Source of the DNA: Flaccisagitta enflata
Lineage: Eukaryota > Chaetognatha > Sagittoidea > Aphragmophora
Assembly (NCBI GenBank): GCA_965153355.1
Contig: OZ231127.1
Location: 84,196,001-84,260,000 of the forward strand
DNA: 64,000 bases
Direction of reading: 5' to 3'
The number at the start of each line of letters is the position of its first letter. The first letter of the stretch is position 1. Of this stretch, positions 19,801 to 31,580 are shown piece after piece. The notes under the pieces were generated by a model that saw only the letters and a list, made by a program, of their open reading frames with translations, was not told the DNA's origin and searched no databases. A program made the position numbers and the translations under genes.

Positions 19801-22800
19801 AGAAGGTCGTGGGATCATCAACGGACTGACGCCGCAGGAAGGCGGCGGCAGCTTCGTCAACAGGAGTGCGGAGAGAGACAGATGGGGTAGGCAGCTGGAG
19901 GAGGAAATGCGACAAGGGCAGAGTCGTGATAGATGATATGCAGCAGCAACAACGGGAGGAGGAGCAGCGACGGCAACAGGAGCAACAGCAGCAGCATCAA
20001 TTGCAGATGCAGCAGCAGCAACTCCAACAGCAGCGTCAACTCCACCGACCACAGGAGCAGCAGCAAGCGACAGCTCAACGGCAGCAAGAGCTGTTGCAGC
20101 AGCAGCAGTTGCAGCAACTTCAACAATTTCTCAACAAGACCAGCAACAGCGTCAAATCTTGCAGGCGGTGCCACAACCTGTGGTTCAGCAGCAGCAACAA
20201 CACGAGCAGCAGCAGCAACAACAGCAACAACAACAAGGGCTGCAACAACATCCCGGTAATGCAGCCGCATGAACAACAACAACAGCGGCAAAATAATGCA
20301 GATGAACGTACGCAACAGCAACTGCAGCAGCAGCAGCAAACTTCCGCCGCGATCCCAGCGGTGGTAGTGGATCCTCCAGCGTCAAATAACCATCCTGTCG
20401 AAAGCATGAGCGTCAGTGAAGAAACAGAAGAAGAGAGACAGCAACGCCTTGCAGAACAACGTCTGCGCATGATGGCTGAAGGTGAAGATGGCGGGTGCAG
20501 CAGCAGCTCCAAAGGCCCATCGCGGTGCCATTGGGATTCCAACAGCGAAGCTCATCACAAGAAGACAAAGAGTTATACGACAGAATGTGTAATTTTCGCC
20601 AGCAGCAGCAACGAGATGAAGATAGAAGAGCAGGAGTATTCAACAATGCGGCAGAAATGCAACAAAAGCACTGGAATAGCCTGAACGACGGCGGCATTGG
20701 TGGAGCTTTAGAGCAGCGGGATGTGAAGCTTAGACAACTGTCTGAGCTGGACAAGCAGCAGCCGCAGCATCCGCCAAAAGACCGTCGATCTATCTTCAAA
20801 AACTTCAATCCGGGACTGTTCAATTCGAACTTACAGCAACATCATGTGCAGTCAGTGGAAACGTCCGTCAAGCAGCCGATGCAGCAGCAGCAACATTTGG
20901 AGCAGCAGCAGCAGCAAGGACAGCGTCAGCATCAACTGCAGCAGCAGAATGAACAGCAACAGCATCCTGACCAGCAACAGCAGCTTCAACATCAACAGTG
21001 GCAGCAGCAACGGCTTAACAACAGCAACAGCATCAGTATAGCATCACATCAAACCCCAGCAGCAACGATTCTCCCTACCGCACCGGGAAGATGATCTTAG
21101 AAGCAGATTGGTTCTGCTAGAAGGGAGACTGATCTTCCCCACCAAGAGGAAAAGGTCTTCAACACAGCCGGAAGCGGAGGTGATGCAACGGAGGCGATGC
21201 GCAGGAGGCAGAGGCAGGAGGCTGCTGACGCGAAGTTGGCACAGCAGCTGCAAGATAAGGGAGAAGAAAAGTCGCTCCCAAGAAGACAATGAGTGGATTG
21301 CAGCCAAAAGGCGCCAAAAGTGGCGCAGCGCCTCTAGCAACGCCTCAAGCGGAAGTCATCCAGCAGAATCACGTTTGCAGCAGGGAGTGGATAGTTTGAA
21401 GATGCAGATTCAGCAGAGAGACTTTGACCTTGCCGCAGCGAGAGAAGAAGAGAAACAACGTGAAGAACAACAACAGCGACAATACGCCGCCAAGATTTTG
21501 ATGCTCCCCGATTCCATCAAGATGATCGTCAACAACAAATGAATCAGCAAGAAGAAGTTGGGTGGAGTGTAAAAACCACCAAAAAGAGATCTCCGGTCAA
21601 AGTCGGGGTCAATGCGCGTTTACTAACAACCCAGCGTATCATCAAGTGGAGCATCATCAAGTAGCCCGTCAACCGGAAGTCCACGTTCAGATGCCCAACA
21701 ATCCGGCTCTGGACATGTTTTGGAAAAAGAGCGCGTACAACGCCACACGAAGCAAGGGAGGTCGGCCTCAAAGCATTAGAGAGCAAGACCCGAGAAGCCT
21801 CTGCAGGAGCTTTCATCCACCGACTTCATGATGTGGAAGAGGAAGTTCAAAGATGCTGAGAAGCATGAAGGCTTGACGCAAATGGACATCTTATTGGAAT
21901 TGCCAAGTGGTTTGCTGGTCGGCAAAGAGATCATTGGCTTCCGGCGATTGGGGCAACTGGAGCGACAGCAAGAGAATTGGCGACACCACCCAAAAATGGA
22001 CGGTCGTCTTCATGGCAAAGCAGCTGCAACATGCAGCGCTGTTCAACGAAATCGTGAGGAGGCGAAGATCCAGTCGGCGACCATGCAAGGCATTTCAATT
22101 TGTCTGCAAGGTTGCAAAAGGCAAAGAAGATTGCGAGGACCTGTGGAGAAGTGCAACAATGCTATCGTGAGTGACTGCAGGAGGATTCTCAATAAGAGGG
22201 TCCCTCATCTTGCAGATAAATTCTGGGAAAAGCAACATGAAGCAGCCCAAAATGGACAATCATTTTCATTTGACAACTTGGTCAACATGATCGAGACATG
22301 GGCGGTGATTCAGCGCAACAAAGGGCAGTTGCAAACAGCATCAGTGGCAGCAGTTGCGGCTCAGAAAAAGAGGCGCCTTCATATGAGGATGCCTTGACCA
22401 ATGGCAGGCAAAAGTGCAGTCGACGGACCGCTGCAACGTCTGCAGTGGAATGCATCAAACGGAAGAGTGTCATCAGTTGCAGAGTTGGAAGTGGACGAGA
22501 GTTCAGAAGATCATGTCTCGTGTCTTTGCTTCCCACTCCAGCAGAGACACAACGCCAAAGGATGCGTAACAGATAACTTACAGACCTGTAAGAAGCGGCA
22601 CGCGCAATTCTCCACGGGCGCACCTACAAGAAAGAAGAAAGGAGAAGAAAGGAGAAAATAAGCAGGGAAATAAAGTACGCTGGCTCCCTTCAAAAAGTCA
22701 GAGGATGCGGCTGCAGCAGCACCAACAGCTCCGTTTACGACGGAGGCGGCCGATCCAACGGAAGTAATCTCTCCTAACGCCACGGCATGACTGGCGGCGT

Positions 22801-25800
22801 AACAACATGCGGTCGTCTCTTCATTAAAGCGGCGTTGTCCGTCCTTCGTTCCAGTGACTATCACACTAATTCTTGGATGCGCGAAGGGGCGATTTACGCT
22901 ATGATCGACTCAGGCGCTGATCGCGACGTGATCAGTACCAATGTCATTCGCAGTCTTCTGATTCCAACAAAAAACAGTCAGATGACGGTGATTACTGTGG
23001 AAATCGTGTTGTTGAGGATCGTTTCATCACATCATTCACCATGCAATCGGTCGACGAGGAATATGTCGTCGACGTCAATGCCGCGTTGGTGGGTGATTTG
23101 TTACGAGTGAACGCGATATTTCCTCCTTTCCCCATGACCTATCTGACCAACTCATCAGAGACATAAAATTTCCAGAAGCTGAAGGCGGTGTGATGATGAT
23201 CATCGGAGCGGCGCATGCGAGATGCCGCCATCGCTCGAAATCCTGAGGCTTAGGATCTTTGACTTACTTCAGATGTCTATTCGGTTGGACTGTATGTGGA
23301 AAAGGCGGGGAAGAGGGGCGAGATATTGCATGATCAACGCTATCGCGGCGGATGACCCGCGTCATCGCGACAACATCGATCGCATCCTCGACAATCGCGT
23401 CTCAACAGCAACATTGACGCATCTTCTACCATGACTTTGCATCATCAATCGTTTGCAAGAGGAGATGGGTGATTCCCTTGAAAATATCAGAGCGTGCAAA
23501 ATGTTAGAGGAAAAGACATATTTTTGCCCAATTGTGAAAAAGTATTTCGCTCCTGTCAATGGAAATTTCATCAGAAAAATCATGGAAATTCTGAGAAGAG
23601 TGAGGTCACGACCTACTGCGATGAAGCGGCTCTGCAATCAACGTTTCCGCTTCAAGCGTGATCCAGCCTTCAAAGAAAGAGTCTTCCGTGAAATCGAGAA
23701 ATTTTACGAGAGGCAGGAGTGGCGATTGAGATTGACAGCGTCACAGGCACGACAAGCATTGAGAAGCCGCGCTGACCATTTACCGTCATATAGTGGAATT
23801 GCGTGGAAAACGCTGGCGTATGCCCACGGGTGCGTCACGACGACCACGGGATCTCACTAACTGATTTGCTCGTCGGAGGCCCAAACTTGATGAATAGCCT
23901 GATGGACATCCTCATCCGTTTTCGTCAGTGGAAAATCGCCTTTATGTGTGATATAAAGGCGTTTTTCCACCAAATCCGCGTCCATCCTGACGACGCTGAT
24001 TTATTCAGATTCTTTTGGTTCAAAGACCGTACTCTAAGCAATTTTGAATCTGTTTTTATCACACGTCTTCGGCAGTCAATCCAGCTCATTCGTCACATCT
24101 TTCACCGTCAGGAAGCATGCTGAAGTAATCCGGCCCAAGTATCCCTACAACGTCTACGATCTTATTCGCTCGGCTTCTCGGGAAGACGGAAGTGGGGTGG
24201 GGATTCGGTGGCAGCACTGCAGCTGAAGGTGGATTCAGTGCGGCGATGGCTGAAGGCGGGATGGATCTGGTGAAGTGGAAAAGTAACGCGCGACAATTGA
24301 TGGATGGAGATCCAAATGTGCCAATCCCCATTTCAGATAAGCAAGATGATGCGCCGACGAAGGTGTTGGGCGTCTCATGGCTTCCGGCGGAAGACGTCTT
24401 CATCTTCATCTGCGACGAAGAATTCAAAACTCTTAGAGCAAAAACACCTGTCAATTGGTCTCCATGCAAGCCAAACTTTACGATCCAGTGGGATTTTGGA
24501 GCCAAGCGCATACATCGGCAGACGACATCTTCAACTCTGTCGTCCACAGGAAAGGATGGGATTCGCCCTTGGAAGAGAGCGTCGAGGAATCTTTCTTCCG
24601 CTACACTTCATCTTGGCCTCTTCTACAACAATATCGAATTGAACGCTGGTGGAATGGCGGCGTCGACAACAGCGACATTGCGGAAATCACAATCGAGATA
24701 TTCTGCGATGCGGCTCCAAAAGGCGGATATGGAGCAGTTGCATATCGACGTCAAGTCAACTGAAATGGAGATGTTCATATTTCATTCATTGCCTCCAAAT
24801 CTCACGTCATTCCACTCAATCCACAACGTGCCTCTCATCATAACAGCGTTCCACGCGTCGAGATTGTATCCGCAGAAAAAGCAGTGCAGCTCAGCTTCGT
24901 CGGAAGGACCATCAACTTGGACAATCTTGTCGTCAGATTTGGTCTGATTCTGAATCTGCACTGAAGATGATTTACAATCCGGCAAAACCGAGGCCTGTGT
25001 TCATCGCCAATTGTCTCTCCAAGATCCATAGTGGGTCTGATCCTCAACAGTGGCGCTGGGTTGACTCGTCAAACAACCGGCGGACCACTGCAGCCGTGGC
25101 ATCCAGGCCCCATAAAGAGCCGAAAAATGCGTCAATTCCCATCACGTCCTGCATTTTTACGTCTTCCCGAAGATCAATGGCCAAAGACGAATATCGCGAC
25201 GTGCCCTATTTCTGCACTAGTCGCAGCTCTGTATGTGGCTGAAAGTGAAAAGAAACAAGTGGCTGATATGATACTTCTGCAGCAACTTCTGGGGGAAAAT
25301 GGATGCATAAATTGCGGATCATCGGCATGGTTCTCATCGCAGTCAAAAGGTGGAGAGCGTATCCAAGGGCGAAGACACGAGCAGCAAGGATCTCTTCTAA
25401 ACCGGAAGTAGCGCCAAAGCGTTTTGGAGGCCTTTGTATCTTTCTTTCGTCAAGTCAATGCAGCGGCATCATTATTCCGACGTCTTTGAACAAGTGGAGT
25501 TGGGAAAAGTCTTTAAACCAGAAAGCCGTCATGACTTTATCATAAAGAACAAGGAGATGCGGAAATTGAATCCTTTCATTCGGCCAGCGGTATCGCCAGC
25601 GTCGGCAACCCGATTGAAGCGCGAAACGTACATATATCCATTCCTTCATCCACCGCAAAAAGCGAATGTAAATCATTGAGTCGCCATTATCATCATAATG
25701 ATTTTCACTCTGGTGCAAAGCATACATTGTGTCAATTACGCCAATTTGTGTGGATTACAAAAGGTCTTCAGGCTGTCCAGAGCGTCGTCAACACATGCTT

Positions 25801-28800
25801 TAGATGCCAGAAGAACTTTAAAAAGAACGCAAATCAGAAATGGCCAATCTTCCATCAATCGCGTCAATCCTGCGCCTGTCTTTGCAGAGACTGGATTGGA
25901 CGTCATGGGGCATTTCATCGTAAAAATGAACGGCGTGCTGATCACAAAGTGTGGATCGCAGTGTTCACCTGTTTCGTGTCACTGCCGTCCATGTGGAATT
26001 GCTCTTCAACATGTCAGCCGATGCGATGGTAAATGCAATCATCCGCTTTGCGGCAAGGCGCCCAGGATCCGCCGGTTCACTTCAGACTGTGGAGCAAGAT
26101 CTAGTCGGCCAATAATATCCTCAAAATGGAAGCTTGGAACCGCTCGTCAACTCCCGAATTGCAGCGCGGCCTTCAGTGGGATTTCATCACGCCAGAACAC
26201 CCCACTATGGAGGTGTGAGAGAATCGTCAGCTCTTCAGCTCATCTTGGCTTCCATCGCGTGGCGTGTCCTCCACGTCGACGCCTTCAACACTGCTGTACT
26301 AAAGGAAGGTCCTCAATCGTCGTCCTCTGACAGCGCTCAGCGATGATCCAATGACTCTGAGGCCCTCACCTGAATCATATCCTCAATCCATCAACATCCG
26401 GTCATGCCCTCTGGATCTGGTGCAAGGCGTCAACTCTGACGCCGACTCCATGAGAATTCAATGGAGGCGTGCGCAATCGCGTGTGGATGCGTTTTGGAAA
26501 TCGAGGAATTCGAATATTTGTCGCTTCTTCACTGCGGAAGCAAATGGTCGAGATCCGAGAGAGACTTTGCGGTTGGACATGATCGTCGTCATGGAAACGC
26601 TGCCTCTTCACAATTGGAGTTTAGGACGTGTCATGGGCATCGAGGGATCATCAGCTCATGTCCGGAGGGCCTGTTCGGCCAAGATGGGAAGATCATGACG
26701 AAAGACACCGAAGCTCGTCGCGGCTGGAATGGACTCATAAAAAACGCTAAGTTTTGAGAGAGAGAGAAAAGGCGCATGGGCCTGTCCAATAGTAACTATA
26801 GATATGAGTGATTGAAACTCTGACTTGTTATATTTACAAAGAGTTGTTATTATTCATATTTGGTTCTGATTATCCATGCTTTCATCTTTCCTCTTGTCCA
26901 TTATGTTGTCCATTTCCACTTACATTCAAAACACTGATTCATTCGCTCTGTCTATATGTACATATTATTGTGCCAAAATCCGTTCTTGTGTTATCAGTTC
27001 TCGATTACGAACATTTCAAAGCTTCCGCTGACGACGTCATTCCATCTATGAAGTCAGTTACATCTTGAAGTCGCTCGTCGGGTCAAGATGTCCCGTCCTT
27101 TAGCGTCTCGAGGCGGCTTCGACGTGTCGACGTCGCACGGATCCTTGGATCTCCATCGACTCTTCAGCGACGGCTCACTCGAGAAGGATCTGCATCCACG
27201 CGTCGTTCGGGGCGGAGGAGGAGGCTGTCGCGTTGGCAGCCTTCAATGGCGACCTTCGTTCCTTGTAGACGCAAAAATTGCGAATAAAAAGCGTCAGCAA
27301 GATGATGCGTTGGGCAATCGCTTCAGCCATCCAACGCTGTTGATCCCGCGTCGCTTCCTCCATTGGTGGTCATCAAAGATGGAGGTTCGAGGCGGATCTC
27401 GATCAATCGGCCGTCGACGGGTTTATCCATCACTTCATGCGCCAGGCGTCATCAACATCGGATTTGCCCCCATCGCCTCGCCAATTTTGCCTTGATTTCG
27501 GTCGCCCAGCGTCTCGTGATCAAGCGTCTGCAGCTACAAGTCAACGCAGCGGGGGCGAAGAGAGAGAGACTGGTCAATGATGGAGCAGGAGGCGGAGGGA
27601 GGGAGGGATGGAAATAGAGGAGGAGGTGTTGGTGAATGGGAGGTGGTGGAGAAAGACATTGACCCGGAAGTGGACACTGCGGCGCCGGAAGAGAAGCACC
27701 AACGGATGCAGGCACGTTGGTGGTATCGCAAATATCATCAGTCCGGACGTCGGAGTATCTCTCCTCTTCAAGGAGTTTGAAGAAACTTCTTTCAGTGTGC
27801 TGCAACAAACAAACTCTCATGCGCTCATCGGCTAATCAAACAGAGCTTAGCTCGGAGACTCTGGAGCGCAAAATCCAAAGTAATAAAAGAAGGAGAGCAT
27901 GATAAGGGGAGGTTCGTCCGCATGGTCCACAGGCGACGAAGAGGAAGAATGCGGCTCCGAGCTCCCTGATGCAGCTGCAGCTGTCTGCAGCAGCTTCACG
28001 TCGGCGCTTCCGCAGCTCCGCAGTGACATTTAGTATCAGCCGCAGCCTCAGCTGCATCAGCGGCAATTCTGCTCTACAGCATCAGGGTGTAGTCAATCGC
28101 GCCCTGGATTGGTTCATCCCCCAAATCAGCAGCAACAGGGTCCTCGTGACGTCACTCCCTCACAACAATCGAAGAGATCGTGGGGAAAGACTCCACAAAA
28201 AGGCGCAACCGAGTCAACAAAAGGGCCAAATTCCAACAGCCAAGGCCCCCTTCAGGCGCCTCCAGGCGCGCCCCCCTGCAGCAGTAACGCCCAAGGCTGA
28301 GGAGGAAGCTTCAAGTGGTTGGAAGTGGCGACGCGTTGGCAGCAACCCAGAGCTAGATCAGGCGCCTGGGGCAGAAAGCGGCAGCCAAAGGGAAGAAGAC
28401 CAAGAGAGCTGGAAAAAAGCACAAAGCAGCAACCAAAGGAGGTTCTACTTGCTTGCTACGGCGTCCGCTGTTCAAGCTGGAGTCTCTGGTCAGCAGGCGA
28501 GAGCGTCTTCCTTACTCGCAGCCGTCAAAGCAGCGGTAGGAAGAGCGAACTGGTGGCGGTGCTTCAGCATCTGTTAAAGCTGGTGTAACGCACAGTGAAA
28601 GCAGACGGAGTCTGCCCAGGACCTAAGCAAGTACAAAACCACGCCTCCCCTGTCAGATCAGCAGCCTTTGACCCTGCGCATGGACACCACATCGCCGAGT
28701 CATTTGCTACGTGAAGCCTCTTCACTGACCTCAAATGCTCCATTGGGTGTGGTGAAGAATTTAGCATCAAGGCTTCCAAGGAGCTTCTTCGCGTCGCTCA

Positions 28801-31500
28801 ATCCGCGTCAACGAGTTGAAGCGGCTCGTCAAGTCTTAGACGAGAGGATTATTATCAACATCCAAAAGGAGAGAGACGATGCTCGTCAGCAGCAATGGCT
28901 GCGGACAATGAGGAAGATGATTCAAAGGCAATAAGCGAGTCGTGGAACTGGAGAAGCAGCTTGAAGAGGAGAAGCAGGCCTGTGCGATGAAGGCTAAGAA
29001 GAAAGAGGAAGAAGCTGTGGAGCATGGCGGCTATGACCGTCGACTTTACAACAGCGTCCGCTGTGCGTCCTAAATTTTGACTGGCGCCGGGTCGCGGTGC
29101 AGCATCTCCACCTCCAGCGTCTTCTCCTGCAGAAAAAGTCGGTCAGCAGATCCTGTCGCAAAAAGAGGCTCCCAAGCCTGGAAATGAAAAATGTGAACCA
29201 GGCCTTGGAAAAATCAGACCGCCAGTTAAATACTGATTGGTGCCACGCCCAGTTGCTGTTCAATTCTTCACCAATTTGCAACACATGGCGTGAAGAGCTC
29301 CACCATTCGCTGAGGATCGTCTTCCACCGTCACATCCTCATCCCATCGATGGACAGGCCGGCCATGTCGGGGGCGCAACCCGGGGCGTGGGACTGACGTC
29401 CGCCACTTGGCCAGGCCAAAAACGCCCGCCCACGTAAGTGTCATGGTTTGGGAAGGGTTGAGGTTGAGTTTTTGTGGTAAATTTGAATCTGTATGCGATA
29501 AGAACTTTACTAATCAATCTGCCCCTATTCTTTCTTTTTCTTTCTCTTCCCCTCGGGGAGGATTCATTCTCAGACGGCTGCACCACCTGCGCCTTTAAGT
29601 CCGGTCGCCGTTGACGACATCATTCATGTGTACTAGCCCACGGCAGCGAGATGTTGGGCCCGGAATGACCCGCTCGTCTCTGTAATGGAGAAGGCGGAGG
29701 CGATGTGGTCGTTCCATGTTGCTTACTAAATTTTCTCTTGTTTTACAGATTCGCTTTTATGCATAGTTAGTAATTTATTTAATTTTGTCTTGTTTTGTCT
29801 GGTTCTTTGCCTTGGAACATGTACATTTTTGTTGTGTTTGTTTTAGACATGATCTTTTTAGTCATTAATACGAATACTTTCGTATGACATGTTTCAGTAG
29901 TATGCCCCTACTTATTATTTTCCACTCTCAAGATTCAAATCCCAGGCTTGGAGTGCTCCAGAACCCGTTCCTTTCCCCCTTTCCTTAACTTTTACAGAAC
30001 GGGTGCCTCAACCTCCTGTCGTCGCCGCCTCGTTTCCATCCGCGCCATCGTTGATCGTTGAAAATTTGCTGGTGGTGGATCCTTTCCGGACAGGAGTCAT
30101 CATTCGTGCAGCACGATCTGTTGATAGTTAGGGTGGGGATGTAAGAGGCGGTGGACGGGGGAGGGGCGGGGGCTGTGTCTATGTAAATTTTTTTAAGGAA
30201 GGTAGTATCGGTTTTAGTAGAGGTTTCCCGACTGGAAACTAGATGTCGGATTTTTGAAATTCGTGAAATTCCAAAAATGGGGCAGAATGTTAGAAATGTA
30301 TGTCCGTCCGTCTATTAAGTATGTGTGCTTTTGTTTCTTTTGCGTGCTTTTGGCTTTTCTTCTTTTCCTATTATTCAATGCCGGCGTCTTTTGTTTCTCG
30401 CCATTTTTTATAATGAACGCTAGATGGGTAACCATATGGTTGCGCCTTGTATTTTGTGCCATTTGTTTTTATTACGTAGACAAACATACGTAACTCGTCT
30501 TCGTGTCATCCAATTTTGGATTGATTGTTTTTATTTATTTGCGGCATTGCTTCCTAAAGTGATTGATTGACTTTTTGTGATTGATTGAATGTGCCCTTGG
30601 AATTCACTAATTTCAATAATCTCTCATCTTTTTATTGCAGATAAACTTATGAACGGACAATTAACGTTAGTTTGACTTCGACAGACTGTGGGTTGAAACC
30701 AACGAAAGTGGGCCTAAAAGTAAGTTTTATAGACGCGTCATTGCTTTTATTAACGTTGTTTTTATCTTGTCTTCCGGTCTGTTATTCTTGTCTTTTGCTT
30801 TTTTGCATTTTTATCGCCGGATTTTAGTATGGTTTTTATCGCTTGCCCGATCAGCTTACTATGGGGATGATATGGATGAATTTAATGGGATAGGCCGGGG
30901 CAGGGGCAGGTATTATCAGGTGGCATGGGCTCTGAAGAAGATGAACATGTTGTCATGTGCTGTTTCTGTCCTTTATTGTGTCCTGTCTCGATTTCATGTT
31001 ATCTTTTGCGTTTGCTGATCACCATTAACGCCCACTTTCCCTTTCATTTTTTCCCCTCTCTTCAGTTGTTGAAATTTTTATGGAATAAACGAGACGATCG
31101 CCTTCCTATTTTCCAATCGGCCAACTTTCTTTCACCACAAGTCGTCAGTCAGATAGACGCTCATAGACAGTGCCAGTTGAAACTCGTGGGCGTAACTTAT
31201 AGTGATCATGTTATTTTATCTGATAAAAGCCCCAACTGTCAATCTCAGGTTTTCCGTGACACTGAATTCAGAGCTCTGAAACACTGACCCTTGTTCATGA
31301 TGATGGAAAAGAAGGGCGCCACCGCGAAATGCAAACAAGTGACGAGTCCGCTGAGAGCCGAGAGCGCCGTGATGGACGCCGAAGGGAATCGATCCCGCAG
31401 CGCCAAAAGCAAAATGCCGAAAACGCGATTGGACGCCGCCATGCAAAAATGAACCAGGAACAAACCCATCACGCACAGAAAATCACCCAACTTATCGACG

Positions 31501-31580
<80 letters not shown>

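Larger units (their letters stand above)
18077..31201 (+). mobile_element. BEL/Pao LTR retrotransposon, 13.1 kb, coding frames broken
   Basis: LTRs of 908 and 914 bp (18077-18984, 30288-31201) begin TGTTAGAAATG, typical of BEL/Pao. A perfect 5-bp TSD GTGAT flanks the element (18072-18076, 31202-31206). Order on the + strand: gag-like region with Gln-rich tract, a Cys/His knuckle, aspartic protease, reverse transcriptase, RNase H region, integrase with zinc-binding N-domain, and a BEL-type integrase C-terminal region. About 3.5 kb of unexplained sequence follows before the 3' LTR. Frames change every few hundred bases, so no intact polyprotein exists here. Typical BEL elements are about 6-10 kb, so this one is long. 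It sits antisense in intron 1 of the SLC16-like gene. I see no clear primer-binding site after the left LTR. Confidence 0.9.
17237..31288 (-). other. Intron 1 of the SLC16-like gene
   Basis: 14,052 bp, of which 13,125 is one BEL/Pao element inserted in antisense. The rest, about 0.9 kb, contains a 565-bp MITE, so the ancestral intron was probably only about 350 bp. Confidence 0.8.

Noticed and set aside
19866-21094. Gln-rich frames as an independent host poly-Q gene
   Set aside because: They lie between the two LTRs, on the element's coding strand, upstream of protease and RT, and change frame repeatedly. A decayed gag region explains them better.
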